DNA from: Branchiostoma floridae
Lineage: Eukaryota; Chordata; Leptocardii; Amphioxiformes; Branchiostomatidae
DNA: 64,000 nucleotides
Reading direction: 5' to 3'
Assembly: GCF_000003815.2 (NCBI RefSeq)
Contig: NC_049983.1
Coordinates: 12,307,454 to 12,371,453 of the forward strand
The number at the start of each line of letters is the position of its first letter. Position 1 is the first letter of the stretch. Shown one piece after another: positions 48,301 to 59,100 of the stretch. The notes under the pieces were generated by a model. That model did no database searches. It saw only the letters and a list, made by a program, of their open reading frames with translations, and was not told the DNA's origin. The position numbers and the translations under genes are program-made.

Positions 48301-48522
48301 TGCAGAAAATTATTGCCTCTCGTGGGAGGGGGGCATTTGCCAACATTTCCCCTTGCCTTACCACTATTAAAGTTTGCTCATCTAGAGTCGGAAGTCACTT
48401 AAAACCCAGCTCTTTCTATGTTCTTTCCTTGGGAAGTAGAAGTGACTACGTACCTGCAGTACCGTCCATCCATCGAGCACGCTTTTCACACTGTCGCGAA
48501 AAATGTCCATGGGCGCAGCCAT
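45356..48522 (-). CDS. TSR2: TSR2 pre-rRNA-processing factor, complete
   Basis: Six exons (48522-48454, 47388-47298, 46923-46832, 46311-46126, 45848-45767, 45432-45356) keep phase and give 198 residues; human TSR2 has 191. Diagnostic blocks are AVQHGFGGVHSAAKAEWMVD, EDFLAEVLNNEFDTVADDGS and the C-terminal DDGWTVVTKKKKR, matching human GFGGVHS..KAKWM, EFDTVVEDGS and EDGWT.VRRKK. TSR2 is a chaperone that receives the ribosomal protein eS26 and delivers it to the pre-40S particle in the nucleus. A run of seven aspartates near residue 130, coded by ATC repeats on the + strand, starts an acidic linker. The start ATG (MAAPMDIF) is followed by the expected helix; a second in-frame ATG lies three codons on. 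Intron 1 holds a MITE and a duplicated copy of the exon 1 donor region. Confidence 0.93.
45482..45520. repeat. AT/AC microsatellite in TSR2 intron
   Basis: Alternating TA and CA repeats (ATATATATATGTGTATACAC and on) lie in the last intron of TSR2. Confidence 0.85.
46476..46738. mobile_element. Hairpin MITE in TSR2 intron
   Basis: GGTTTTGCTAATTTCAAAGT (46498-) is matched by the inverse of ACTTTGAAACTAGCAAACC near 46711-46729, flanked by G and C runs at the two ends. Copies of AACTCCCTTTCCCAG and its complement repeat inside. It is about 260 bp with no coding capacity. Confidence 0.6.
47491..47938. mobile_element. MITE with CTGGGTAC ends in TSR2 intron 1
   Basis: The left end CTGGGTACAATCCGGATACA and, on the other strand of the right end, CTGGGTACCATCCGGAAAGT are inverted and share GTAGTTCGCTC further in. 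An inner pair (GAGCGATTCAAGGAATGGGT against AACCCATTCCATAATTCGCT) extends the fold. AAGCGACTGTATATAGT occurs twice near the right end. It is about 448 bp. Confidence 0.65.
48118..48470. repeat. ~200-bp tandem duplication reaching into TSR2 exon 1
   Basis: GGGAGGGGGGCATTTGCC, CCTTGCCTTACCACT, AAGTTTGCTCAT and AAGTCACTTAAAA occur at 48120-48200 and again at 48323-48400. The second copy ends in the real exon 1 donor (GTACCTGCAG on the + strand, 48451-), and the first copy holds a decayed version, GTACATGCAG, near 48247. The period is about 203 bases. Confidence 0.65.
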
Positions 48523-48864
48523 TTTGGTTTTGACGAATGATGGGAATGTTGACCTTTGGTGAACCCGGAAGTTTGGGAACTGCGGAAGTTACTTGTAGTT
48601 GGTTTCATATGCGACCCCTGCAAACAAGTAGATCAAACGCTCAAAACAAGAAATTTTCTTGTTACTGACTGAAGCCGAACAGGACAAGGGAAGTTCCACA
48701 GAACTGTAGTGAAAACAAGAAGGATAGAAAATATTACGATTTAGGAGGTTTCTACAACGTGAATTTTCAACTAGAAAGGCCGACATTTGCTTGAGAGCAA
48801 ATACAGCATATTTCAGCCATCTCCCTCCTCATGTAACAATAGACTGTTCCAAAATCACCTATGT

Positions 48865-49640
48865 GCAAAAATGGAACACTTCTGCTTAAAATGACTTCTA
48901 CTAATCACACTTATGAGCAAAAATGAATCTTACAAAAAAACCTTCAATAATGGACTCTTCTAGTGCACCCCATGTAGAAAGGTAAAATAGACGACTCCAA
49001 AAACACTTCCGCTAAGAAATGGAATTTTGAATCATCAGCCGTCCAAAACCATATTTAAAAAAACCCTCTGTGCAAGAATCGACTCTTCCTGTTATACCTC
49101 TATGTAAAGTGGAGCGATCCAAAAATACATCAGCTAAAATAGGACATGGACATAATCACCAAAGTCCACAAAATGAATTAAAAAAATAACAACTTCATTG
49201 AAGAATGGAATCTCCCAGCACACCCTGTTTAAAATTGCACAATAGACAAGTCCAGAAATACTCACAGTACATGGCCTTTTGTATAATAAGCATCCCAGTT
49301 CAAAACTGAATTTTGATAAAGTTCCCCGTGCATGAATGGACTCTTCCAGATAACACCAGGCTTGCTGATTGGCTGCCGAATCCTCCTCATGTGTAGTCTT
49401 CAGGTGGGGGTCAACTTCCATTCAACAAATGGAATTCAGAATCATCACCCATGTCCAAAACTGAATTTTTAAAAAATCCCCCCTATGTGCAAAAATGGAC
49501 TGTCCCAGTAGTAGTCTTATGTCAAGTGGTTCAGTGCAAAAACACTTCCGCTAAAAAGAGCATTGGCATTATCACCAAAGTCTAAAAGTGAATTTTAAAA
49601 AACACCCCCTGTCCCAACAATGGACTCTTCCAGCAAAATC
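48865..49640. repeat. Degenerate tandem repeat, ~128-bp unit
   Basis: A module close to AATGGACTCTTCCAG recurs at 48874, 48951, 49079, 49206, 49337, 49496 and 49621, mostly 125-131 bases apart. Between copies lie recurring CCAAAACTGAATTTT, AACACTTCCGCTAAAA and AATCATCACCAAAGTCC. The copies are strongly diverged, so the array is old. Confidence 0.65.
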
Positions 49641-49699
49641 AGCTCGCTCATTGGTTGGTCATTAATTGCATTTACCTTGTCCCCCAACCACCTGGATGT

Positions 49700-50200
49700 C
49701 TATGGACTAGGAAGGTAGGTAGATAATTGGATCTACCTGGCACACCTGTGGCCCTGACACACCAGAATGACCTAGAGGTCGTTGACCTCGGCACCTCAAC
49801 CTCACATATCCAAAACTCTCCCACAAAAACCTCCTTATAGAGCCATTTTGAAGTAATTTATACCAAATATTATACATGGATCCTTTGAATAAGTATCTAG
49901 GGCACCTCTGCCCCAAATTTCAGGTCATTTGGATGTAATACCATGGTACAGGGGGCCAAATTATACAGTTTTTGTCCAAAAGTTGCAATAAAACCTTAAT
50001 AAAATCATTTAAGGAGCAGATATGAAAAAAATTTAAAAAACACATTTTGGTATTGGCCCACTCTACCCTTGTGCCAAATTTCAGGTCATTCGGTCTAGGA
50101 ATGGCGGAGATGAATCACTTTGAAGATTTGACAGGAGAAAGAAAGAAAGAAAGAAACATTACGAATACAATATATTTCACCATACTATGTATGGCTGAAA
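49700..50200. repeat. Unclassified interspersed repeat ending in GAAA tract
   Basis: AAATTTCAGGTCATT(T/C)GG occurs twice (about 49916 and 50078), each after a GCCCCA or GTGCC context. The stretch ends in (GAAA)4 followed by CATTACGAATACAATATATT. This has the look of a repeat family 3' end, but no TIR, LTR or coding frame is visible. Confidence 0.4.
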
Positions 50201-50267
50201 TATAACTAATCAACAACATAGAGTACAGTACATTGTTCTCCAATGATCTGAGGATCCGTTAGGGAGC

Positions 50268-51716
50268 ATGATGGACAGCATCAAGAAGGCATTCCATGCC
50301 AAGTGTGAGGCCGACAACAAAGGGACCAAATATATCAGTGTGGTTACAAACCCCGTGAGTACTCTTTTATTCTTTACTTTTGGAAAGCGGATGGGTTTGG
50401 TCAATCTTTTCAAATTTGTAGATGTATATATTGCAATCTACATTGCAAAAATATAAGTATGTATCTTCAGAGAATGGGCATCTGGGTTGTACTGTCTAGA
50501 GCTGTGAACAATGTATAATGTAGCATAGCAAAGTAGTGTAGAGTGAAGTTTCTAATTAATTTTGAAGGAGATACTAAGTTAGTAGCAAACCTTCCATACT
50601 TAGAGGTATATCCAATGACAAAGTCAGTAGTATCAGCACAGAATTTTTTTATCATATGAAAATGTGCACAAAATAAAAATTGTATTGCAGAACCTTTTCA
50701 CAAAGTGACTGACTTCGTTCTTTATTCCCCAATAGGAAATCTGGGAGAAAGTCAAGCCAGTCTATGACATTCTCTTCACCAAAGCATACAAGATTGAGAC
50801 AGTCTTTGTGGAGGACCCTGGGGGAACATGTGAAGGAAGAGAACATCACACCCAGGATGCTTCTCCTGAGCTGCCTATCACACAGTCCCTTGTCTCAGAC
50901 TTCCTACGTCAGCTTCCAAGCAAGGGAACAGTCAGCCCCATGTTGTCAGCCATTGTCCCGGACATATTCTATCATGGGTTTTCAACCCGTTCTGGTGGGC
51001 TGTCAGTGTTTTCCTCCCTGTCCTCACTGAATCTGAACTTCAATCCAAAGAGACGTGATCCTCGTGTTGTCGTGCAGGAAAACAGATATCGCTTGTCTGC
51101 AGCAGGCGGGTTTGATGTGAAGAGGCTTTTTGTCGCGAAGGCAGAGCATGGTTCAAGGGTCTGGGTGGTAGGGAAAGATCCTCCAGATGCATATGATGCT
51201 ATTGTTACCAACAGCCCAGGTGTTACCATTGCAGCACCAGGAGCAGACTGCATCCCCATGCTGTTTGCCGATCCTGTCAATCAAGTTGTTGGAGCAGCTC
51301 ACTCGGGATGGCGGGGGACACTGGCTGGTGTTGCTGCTGAAACCCTGCGTGCCATGGCAGCAAACTTTGGTACTGTACCAAGTGATGTCCTGGTTGTGCT
51401 GGGTCCATCCATTGGTCCTTGCTGTTTTGAGGTTGGGGAGGATGTAGCAGAGAAGTTTTCCACTGTTCAACCAGCCTGTGTAGTCCGGGAGGAAGGGAAA
51501 GAGAAGCCAACCATAGACCTGAGGAAGGTTTCCCGCCTGCTACTGGAACAAGCAGGAGTCAGGCCAGAGAACATTGATGATGGAACCCTGGGTACTGAGC
51601 CCACTGTGACACTGTGCACAGCATGTGAGCCTGGACAGAGGTTCTTCTCCTACAGGAGAGATGGGGCAGAGTTTGGAACACAGGTTGGCTTCATTGGCAT
51701 CAAGGGAGCAGAGTAG
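50268..51716 (+). CDS. LACC1: LACC1/FAMIN laccase-domain purine enzyme
   Basis: Two exons (50268-50354, 50736-51716) give 355 residues. The C-terminal 250 form a YfiH/LACC1 domain: FYHGFSTRSGGLSVFSSLSS, KRRDPRVVVQENRYRLS, the zinc-site histidine in KAEHGSRVW, cysteine in GADCIPMLFADP, histidine in AAHSGWRGTLAGV, and LGPSIGPCCFEVGE. These match human LACC1 closely. The human enzyme works on purine nucleosides (adenosine deaminase, nucleoside phosphorylase and methylthioadenosine activities) and links to fatty-acid oxidation in macrophages. The human protein has 430 residues; this one lacks about 80 at the N-terminus, so an upstream exon may exist. I kept the ATG at 50268 because no convincing acceptor precedes it; a second ATG follows directly. 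The 3' end converges on UPF2, with poly(A) signals about 150 bases apart. Confidence 0.9.
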
Positions 51717-51899
51717 ACAGTATCAAGAAAAGTTACATCATACTGTCTTTGAGAAGAAGGGATATTTGGTGTATAAACCTTCCACACCATTTACAGCACA
51801 TAATCTAATGTGTATCAGTTTCTAGTAATCTTTTCTGTCAGTTCTTCACTGTCATGGAAGAATGGAAGTTTACATTGGTTATAGCATAAACAAGGTAGT

Positions 51900-51905
51900 A
51901 ATAAA
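51900..51905 (+). terminator. Poly(A) signal, LACC1
   Basis: AATAAA 184 bases past the LACC1 stop codon. Confidence 0.5.
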
Positions 51906-52055
51906 AGTAAGAAAACATGTAATACGCTGTATTTGGTTACACCTAAGATTAGCCTAAGTCCTGTTAATTTTTCAGAGTAGACATGCATATGTATTTGCTG
52001 CTTATATGAACACAGTGAACCATGACAAAGAGACAACATTGCAGGTTAAGCATCC

Positions 52056-52061
52056 TTTATT
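52056..52061 (-). terminator. Poly(A) signal, UPF2
   Basis: TTTATT on the + strand gives AATAAA for the leftward UPF2 mRNA, about 1.1 kb past its stop codon. Confidence 0.45.
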
Positions 52062-53134
52062 TGCTTTGCAGCATCATATTTGACACTGGTTTCTACCTTC
52101 AGCATCTAAGTAATTGTAGAGCATCACACAATTATGGCGTAACAGTTCAAGCACTCTAGCAGTGGATGACTACAGTGCATCAACAAAAACAACATAAATT
52201 GTTTCCACAATGGCCATTTATAGCAAGTAAAAATAGGGCAACTATAATGAAAACATGAAGGCTTTTTCATCTAACTTTGTATCTTATTTCAAGACCTATA
52301 GTTTTACTCCTCCATTGCTGTATTACCCGATGTGAAACGTTCCTTCAATACAGTTGAAGAAGTTACTAAACATACCATTGTGTACTATGTTGACATCTAA
52401 AAGCCAATGGATCTTTTGCTTTCTAGGAAATAGTACCTATTTTGGTAGCAATTGAATGAAATAGACTGTAGGATTCTGCATTGCACTATTGCCCAACTAC
52501 CCATTAAAATTGAGAACAAATTGCTGTTCATACCTGAATCAACACTTACTACTGTGCAAAATAAACAATTGAGAACTAATAAAACAGAAGTGGCTGAACG
52601 CAAACATGCATGATTCCAACTTTGATGGAACTGAAACAGTTCTCTGAGAGTGGCGGTCTCATAATGTATGCGCCCCTTGAGAGCTGCCACAACGTAATCC
52701 CAGGGATCAAACGTAACTCGGGCAGGCGACCAGCCTTCCCTGACCAGCAGACGCCTCGCCAATCGTAACCAGCCATGACCCAGGGTCAGAAACGACCGAA
52801 ATCCGCAGGTCTCTTCACCTCCCAACTTCTCAGACAAGAGGAACCACCTTGACTTGATGAGATTAAAAAAGGCATGTCTTTCTCCCACGTGACATTTTCA
52901 GTGATGTCCCTATGTAGTATCCATCCCTGCCAATGAAACCCTAAACTGCGCGCCACAGATCAACACCCCTGCCCTGCTGGATAGCAGTTGGCCCTTGGTG
53001 TGTCCCCCTGGCATCTGTAGTGTGATGGGTGAGCCTTGTCTTGGGAAGGGCTGTCTGCTGCTGGTGGTGGCCAGGTGCTGTCCCTTGGGCAGATCTGCCT
53101 CGGAGCCCTCTACAGGGTCCGTCTTGCTCTCTCC

Positions 53135-56100
53135 CTACCGCCTCCTGAAACAAGACAGACAGTTAAATACACCACAACCCAATCTTACAACACTCCACCT
53201 GTTTATCAATTCAACCCCTTCCGTTTACTTGGGTCTCTACTCAGTAGCTGTCATCATTGTCTAGTACATGTCAATACTCTACAACTAAATGTTCATAACA
53301 TAAAAAGGAAACAGAATGTAAAATAGTCACTGACACTCAATACTCACTTTCCTCCTGTTGAGAAGATGAGGTCAGCATTGGGAGCACCTTTAGGAGGCTG
53401 GTACTTTGGGCGGCGCTCCCTGTTCAGGTTAGCAGGGCCCGGTCTGTTCAGGGCTGCAAGGGACTCTGAATGGAAGTCAAACAACAGTTTGTATATCTTT
53501 ACCTTTTAGCACTATGAAGTAGCCATTGGCTTACTCAATCTGTATTGGTTATAGAATTAGGCAGCAGGGAAATGGACATGATCAAACATTTCAATCTACT
53601 AATAAGCTAACAGGTTTTGTGTAAGAGCCTCACCTTGCAGTTCCTCCTCCTCCATCTTCTCATGGATGTCCAGTGTCAGCTGTTTCAGCCGCTGCTTCTC
53701 CTCCAGCTCAGCCTGCAGGGGGGAATTAATGGTAATCTTCAATATTCATTGTCATCATCTTAAGTGTATTCACTCACCGTCTGGGTGAATAGATTCCGTT
53801 GTTTGTTGTTTTGTTATCAGTGTTACATGTATTTCATAATTGCTGTCCTTTGTAAAATGTTTTATGTTATTAGTTTGTATTAAAAGATGGACGAAATACA
53901 TTTAAAATGTCATAGTTTTACATCTGTGTTACTGCTGAGCTGTTGTTTAAGAGCTATAGCGGCAAATTTATTGTAGAGGATCGGAATAATTTTAACATTC
54001 TGTACATTTTCCTCATATGTATTTAACATTGTGTCTCGGTCGAAGCTTCTAAAAATTCTTGGAAGTGTTTTTGAAGATGCAGGTTCCAAGTAGAGTTGAG
54101 AATTCAAGTCCTACCTGTTCCCTGTTCCTGAGGTTGATGGCAAGGTCAGAGGTCACAGGGATGTCCAGGTTGTGATACTGTGGGCGAAACAGAACTGTTC
54201 ATTTAGAGCACAGGGCAATGTTGTATTGTAACTAGCACAAGATACATAGAAGGTCTTCTGGACTGCTCTGAATTGGTTTCTGTTCTAAACTTGATGCCGT
54301 ATGAGATATTGAATCATTGTAAAGTGTACAGTAAATTGTACAGTGAAATATGCTCTCTGTAAACCAATCCTATATCTAAGTATGATATAAACTGGTAAGG
54401 TAATCAGTCCCAAACTAGAATCAGCCCTACCTGAGCCTTGTTCCCCCTCCTGGTCATGAGAACAAAGTTGACAGTATCAGTGGGACTCTCGGGTCTTGGT
54501 TCAACAGGAGCTACGGACGGGAAGGAAACAAAAACTACAATCAACTAAATGTATTCCCTGGAACACATTTGAATATGTGTAGATACAAAAGGGCAAAAAG
54601 ACTATGTAGCACATGTTTATTTAGTCCTAATAAATGCTACAACCACTTTTTAATCCAAAGAATATTGTTAAGTATTACATATGATAACACACATATTTAT
54701 GTATCACACATCTCATCTGCAGATAAGAATATTACACTGAAGGAAATTGTGATCAGAAAAAGTCTTGCTGTGTGTGGACTATACATATATTTAGTACCAT
54801 GCTCTTGTGTACTTGATCCAGTATATACAAACAATGAAACATCTCATTACTGCCGTACCTGCTTTAGCCTTGACCTTCATGTTCTGTGGAATGGCGATGT
54901 CCAGGGTGGGAACCTTCACAGTCTCAGTGCTGCGGTGCTGGAAAGTGGGAACATGTTAGGCATAGACTTCTTACTGTGTCAAGCTGATGAAGATACATTC
55001 CAAAGGACTTTTGGAAAACAACTGTCAATACTTTAAGGGGTACATTCCGTAGCATTCTCTTTTCATACCTCTGGACTTACAGCAATCAAACAAATCACTA
55101 GTATTGACATATGATAAACACATCTTGTAAAACAATCTATGAAAAACAAATTTTCTAGAGCAGCTGAGAACTTTGGGAGCTACCAAATGGAGGCTACATG
55201 GGGGTGGTCACACTCAGATACACCTAAAGTCATAGTCTGACTGACAAATGAGAGGATGGAGGTGACAATAGCAGGTCTAGTAATTCCTAATGATAGTAAG
55301 AAGACAAATGAGTCTACCTGGATGTTTTCTGCCAGCATCTTGTCAAAGGCTGACATGAAGTCCTCATCCTCGGCACACTTGACCAGTTTGGGTCCTCCCA
55401 TCAGCAGGGTGACCTCATCATCATCTTCTGTCTCACCTGCCGAGTCCAGCATCTCATCTTCATCATCATCCTCCTCCTCATCATCATCATCATAGTCTCC
55501 CTGAAACATGGGTGTATTGCACTGTTGTTAGTCTGATCAACCTACCTGCTTCAGCTCCAATTTCTTTACATTCTCATGGATGCAGTAAAAAAAATTGGCT
55601 CACACCTACTAACAATAACAGTCAGAGTACAAACTACAAGTGTTACTGACTGCTGACAACCAGATCTAGACTTCAGGCTGACGCAATCTCCATGCATGGA
55701 TGAGTGATTACATGTCTCCTGGCCTGGCAAAAGGCCGTTGGTCATCTTTGCAGCACTGCAGCCTACTAGTCAACAAAGCCCAGTACTTTCACTCTATGAT
55801 TTATGGCATTTTTCTTCACACACATGCTAGCTATCACAAGGCATACCATATAATATAGGAGACATACATGTGTGCAGCTAATGAAAAACATCACTGTTAT
55901 TCCTGGGCCACTTCTGCAGGACCTCCAATGAGTTAGACTTCTTCCCTGCTGCTGTTGTTAGGGAATGTTTATGGTTAATCACACAGATATCAGTGCACAT
56001 GCTAAGAAAAGTCAGGCCTGTGGCTGTTGCTATGGCAACCTTCTCGTCCTCGCCCGTCTCCCACAAGGAGTCCAGTGACTCTTCGTCGTCCCTGTCATCT

Positions 56101-59100
56101 TCAGAGGATACCTGGTAGGGTAGAGGTCTTCATTACAGGTACCTACAAGCACCATGGATACTCTAGCACATGGATGTGGCATAAAGTGTTCACAACGGTC
56201 AGGAAGCAAGTCTTTCAACAAAGCCATTTGGATACAACAAAAAGGACTGAGATAATATCTATGAATCTATGATTCGTTACTCGAGTCACATGTCTCCAAG
56301 TCACGTGCTCAGAGTAATTGAATCATAGCTCCTGAACAAGGTCGACGTAGGTGTGACCAAAAATTCGAGGTGAGCAAATTTTGTGTTGTATGACAGTTGA
56401 AAAACTTCATGACTGTAAATAACTTTGAGTCAAAAGGCTTCAAAGCTCTAAAAAAAAAAAAACAGCCAGCTTCACTGAGGAATCAGTGTTTGGTAGGTCA
56501 TAACAATCATGTTGAGTCTTGTTTTCACAATAAAAAAAACAGATTTCACCACTTCTGGTCAAGACCACAAAGATATAAGCACTGCATGTATCACAGTGGC
56601 AGAACTAAAGACTGATACTATTCTGTCCTGAACTTCCTTTCATGTCTTCCTCTTCCTTTTTTCAGCTTATTCCTCCCTCCAACTTAAACAGAAGACAGTT
56701 CACAAAGAACCATGTTATCTCCTCCCCCTTCCATGTTACACAGAACATGAGAAACCATGTTACCTCCTCCTCAGCCTCATCAGCATGCTCCATCCCTGTG
56801 TGGTGCTGACTCTGACTCTGGCTCTCCGTCTGACTGCCGCTCTGACTGCCGTCCTGCTCGTACGCCATCTCCTCCTGGTCACTCCCCTCGTAATCATCCA
56901 CCTCCTGGATGGACAGCGCTCCCACTTGCTGGGACAGGTCAACTACATGGTGATAGATGGACAATGTTAAGGTCGATCCCTTCCATCCATGTGTGGACAG
57001 TCTATTTGGGTATTTTTTTACCAAAGTACATGTTAACATATTAGAAAGCACTCTCAAGTAACTGTTACATATAGCACCTTTCTGCATAACGGATCTAGGG
57101 CATGAATGAAATGGTACCTTGTGGAGAGGGTTCTGCCTCCTCCTCCCCCTCAGCAATAGTGGTTAGTCCCTCCTGAGTTGTGACAGACTGCTGTACTTCT
57201 GGCTGTCCAGGTAGAGCTGTCAAAAGAATTCCTCTTTTAAACATACTACTACACCATTGTGATAAACTATAAGTACGGCACTGTTAACATTTTCAGTCAA
57301 TAACCTTGGAAAATTAAACATTACAGGTATTGCACATCATTAGCAAAACATAATACTCCTCAAAAAAATTCAATTGAAAACCTGTCAGAATTCCCTTTTC
57401 CCTTTACTTTTAGCATGGCTGACTCTATGTGTCCAGCATTACATTTTTTCTGTCCCACTAATTGTTTGGAAGCCTATGTTTACTGTTAAATCTGCTATTT
57501 TAAGCTTACGAAAATATGTTTTCATAAATTTCACACCAAGAAGGTCGGATATTTTGGTTGCCAAGAAGGTGAATTTTTTGTCTGTCCCAACATGCAAATT
57601 CCCATCCTGGAATGGAGGGACAGATCCTGGAGATATTCATAACACACATGGCCTTATCTTAAAACAAATGGGTCATCTGCCATGATATTTTCCACAGTCT
57701 GGAGAAACCTTACTCACAGAATTTATTCCTGTATTCCTGCTCCAGTTCCTCCACTGCCTTCACAGCCTCCTCCTGACTGGTGCTGAGTTTGAGTTTGGGT
57801 CTCAAGGTCTCTACAGTATCTGATACCATAAAATCCACCTCAATAGGGAAGGGGTGGGCCTCTGTCCACGTTGGGTTAGACTTCTTCACCCAGATATACC
57901 GCTGAAATCAATAGAAGACAAAATGTTTTCAACTGTTCTATAAAGGAACTTGAAGACATTGCTTTTTATTACATCAATGTGATAATGTACACATTCAATA
58001 CATCTCTGTTTTAGATGAAGATAATTCTGAAAGGGTTGTTGGGATGGATGCATACACGTTACATGTACAGTCAATACGTTAATGAATGGTGCCAGCTATA
58101 TCAATGCTTATTCACCATCAGTTTATAGGAAGACATGTCTGGATGACGGTGAACATAAACAGCTATTGCGACCATTCCACCCATTCAAAACATCAGTTTA
58201 CAAGCCTACACCTAAAACCATCACATCATGAAGTTTTCAATGTTCAATAGAATTTATTCTCCAATAGTGTCTAACCTTTAGCACACCGAATGAGCCTTTT
58301 GGCTACCAATGCTCCACTGTTTACAGGGTTAAGCAGTAGGCAGAAGGTGTGTGCGCTACTTGTGTGAATCACAGTACCTGGAAGTAGATGAGGAAACAGT
58401 CCAGTTTCCTCTTGCTGGAGCCCCTGTCAAAGTACTGCCCACAGGTGTCCAGCAGCACACACACCAGCCTGATACGGAACATGTGTTCAGGGGGGTCCAG
58501 GGGGGATGGAACAGCAGCTACAGGGGGAGGTACATGAGGGGTGAATAGTACTGATTTCACTATGTATATTGTACATGTAGTTCAAGGTTATGTAGTCCCG
58601 CTGCAAAGCATGTTAATAACTTCTTGTTGACAAAATCTACCCACAAGCAGACCTTCACATGTAAAGTAATGTACAGAAGGTTTTGCATTTGTTGCAGTTC
58701 TGCAGGAGGTACTGTGGAAGTAAGCCATTTGGACCAAAATCAGGTATTGATCAACCTCGCAAAATACCTAGGGCTCATCACTGATGATGTGTCCTTGTAG
58801 CTTCTTATGATGTATTCTAGGGCACCTATTGTAGTTTAAAGTTCAGAAAAGGTAGTATACCCATAAAAGGACTATTTGTCTCAAATAAAGAAGACAACCC
58901 AGTACGTAAACTTTGAACTTACCATCAAGGGAGACCCCAAATGTGATGAAGGAATAGAGAGTCTTGAAGATGACGGCAGACTCCACCAGTCGGTAGTTGT
59001 ACAGCTCACCCAGGTATTTAGCTGCACTGACACGGCGTTGGTTGTACTTAGGGTCATTGATCTATTGGGAAATATGAACCATTAGCGACAGAAAATATAG

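Larger units (their letters stand above)
48523..50267. other. Head-to-head gap between TSR2 and LACC1, repeat-filled
   Basis: It contains a degenerate ~128-bp tandem repeat (48865-49640) and an interspersed repeat (49700-50200). The first 300 bases next to TSR2 are the likely TSR2 promoter. No extra LACC1 exon could be recognised, although the predicted LACC1 protein lacks part of its N-terminus. Confidence 0.5.
51717..53134. other. Convergent 3' UTRs of LACC1 and UPF2
   Basis: LACC1 probably ends just after AATAAA at 51900, and UPF2 (leftward) just after its AATAAA (TTTATT at 52056). The UPF2 3' UTR of about 1.1 kb contains a GC-richer block (52580-53130). A 163-codon open frame on the - strand (52888-52397) has no ATG in its plausible part and no recognisable domain, so I treat it as UTR. 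Confidence 0.5.

Noticed and set aside
54569-55036. 155-codon frame on the + strand
   Set aside because: It lies over a UPF2 intron and antisense to an exon, with A/T-rich codons and no domain.
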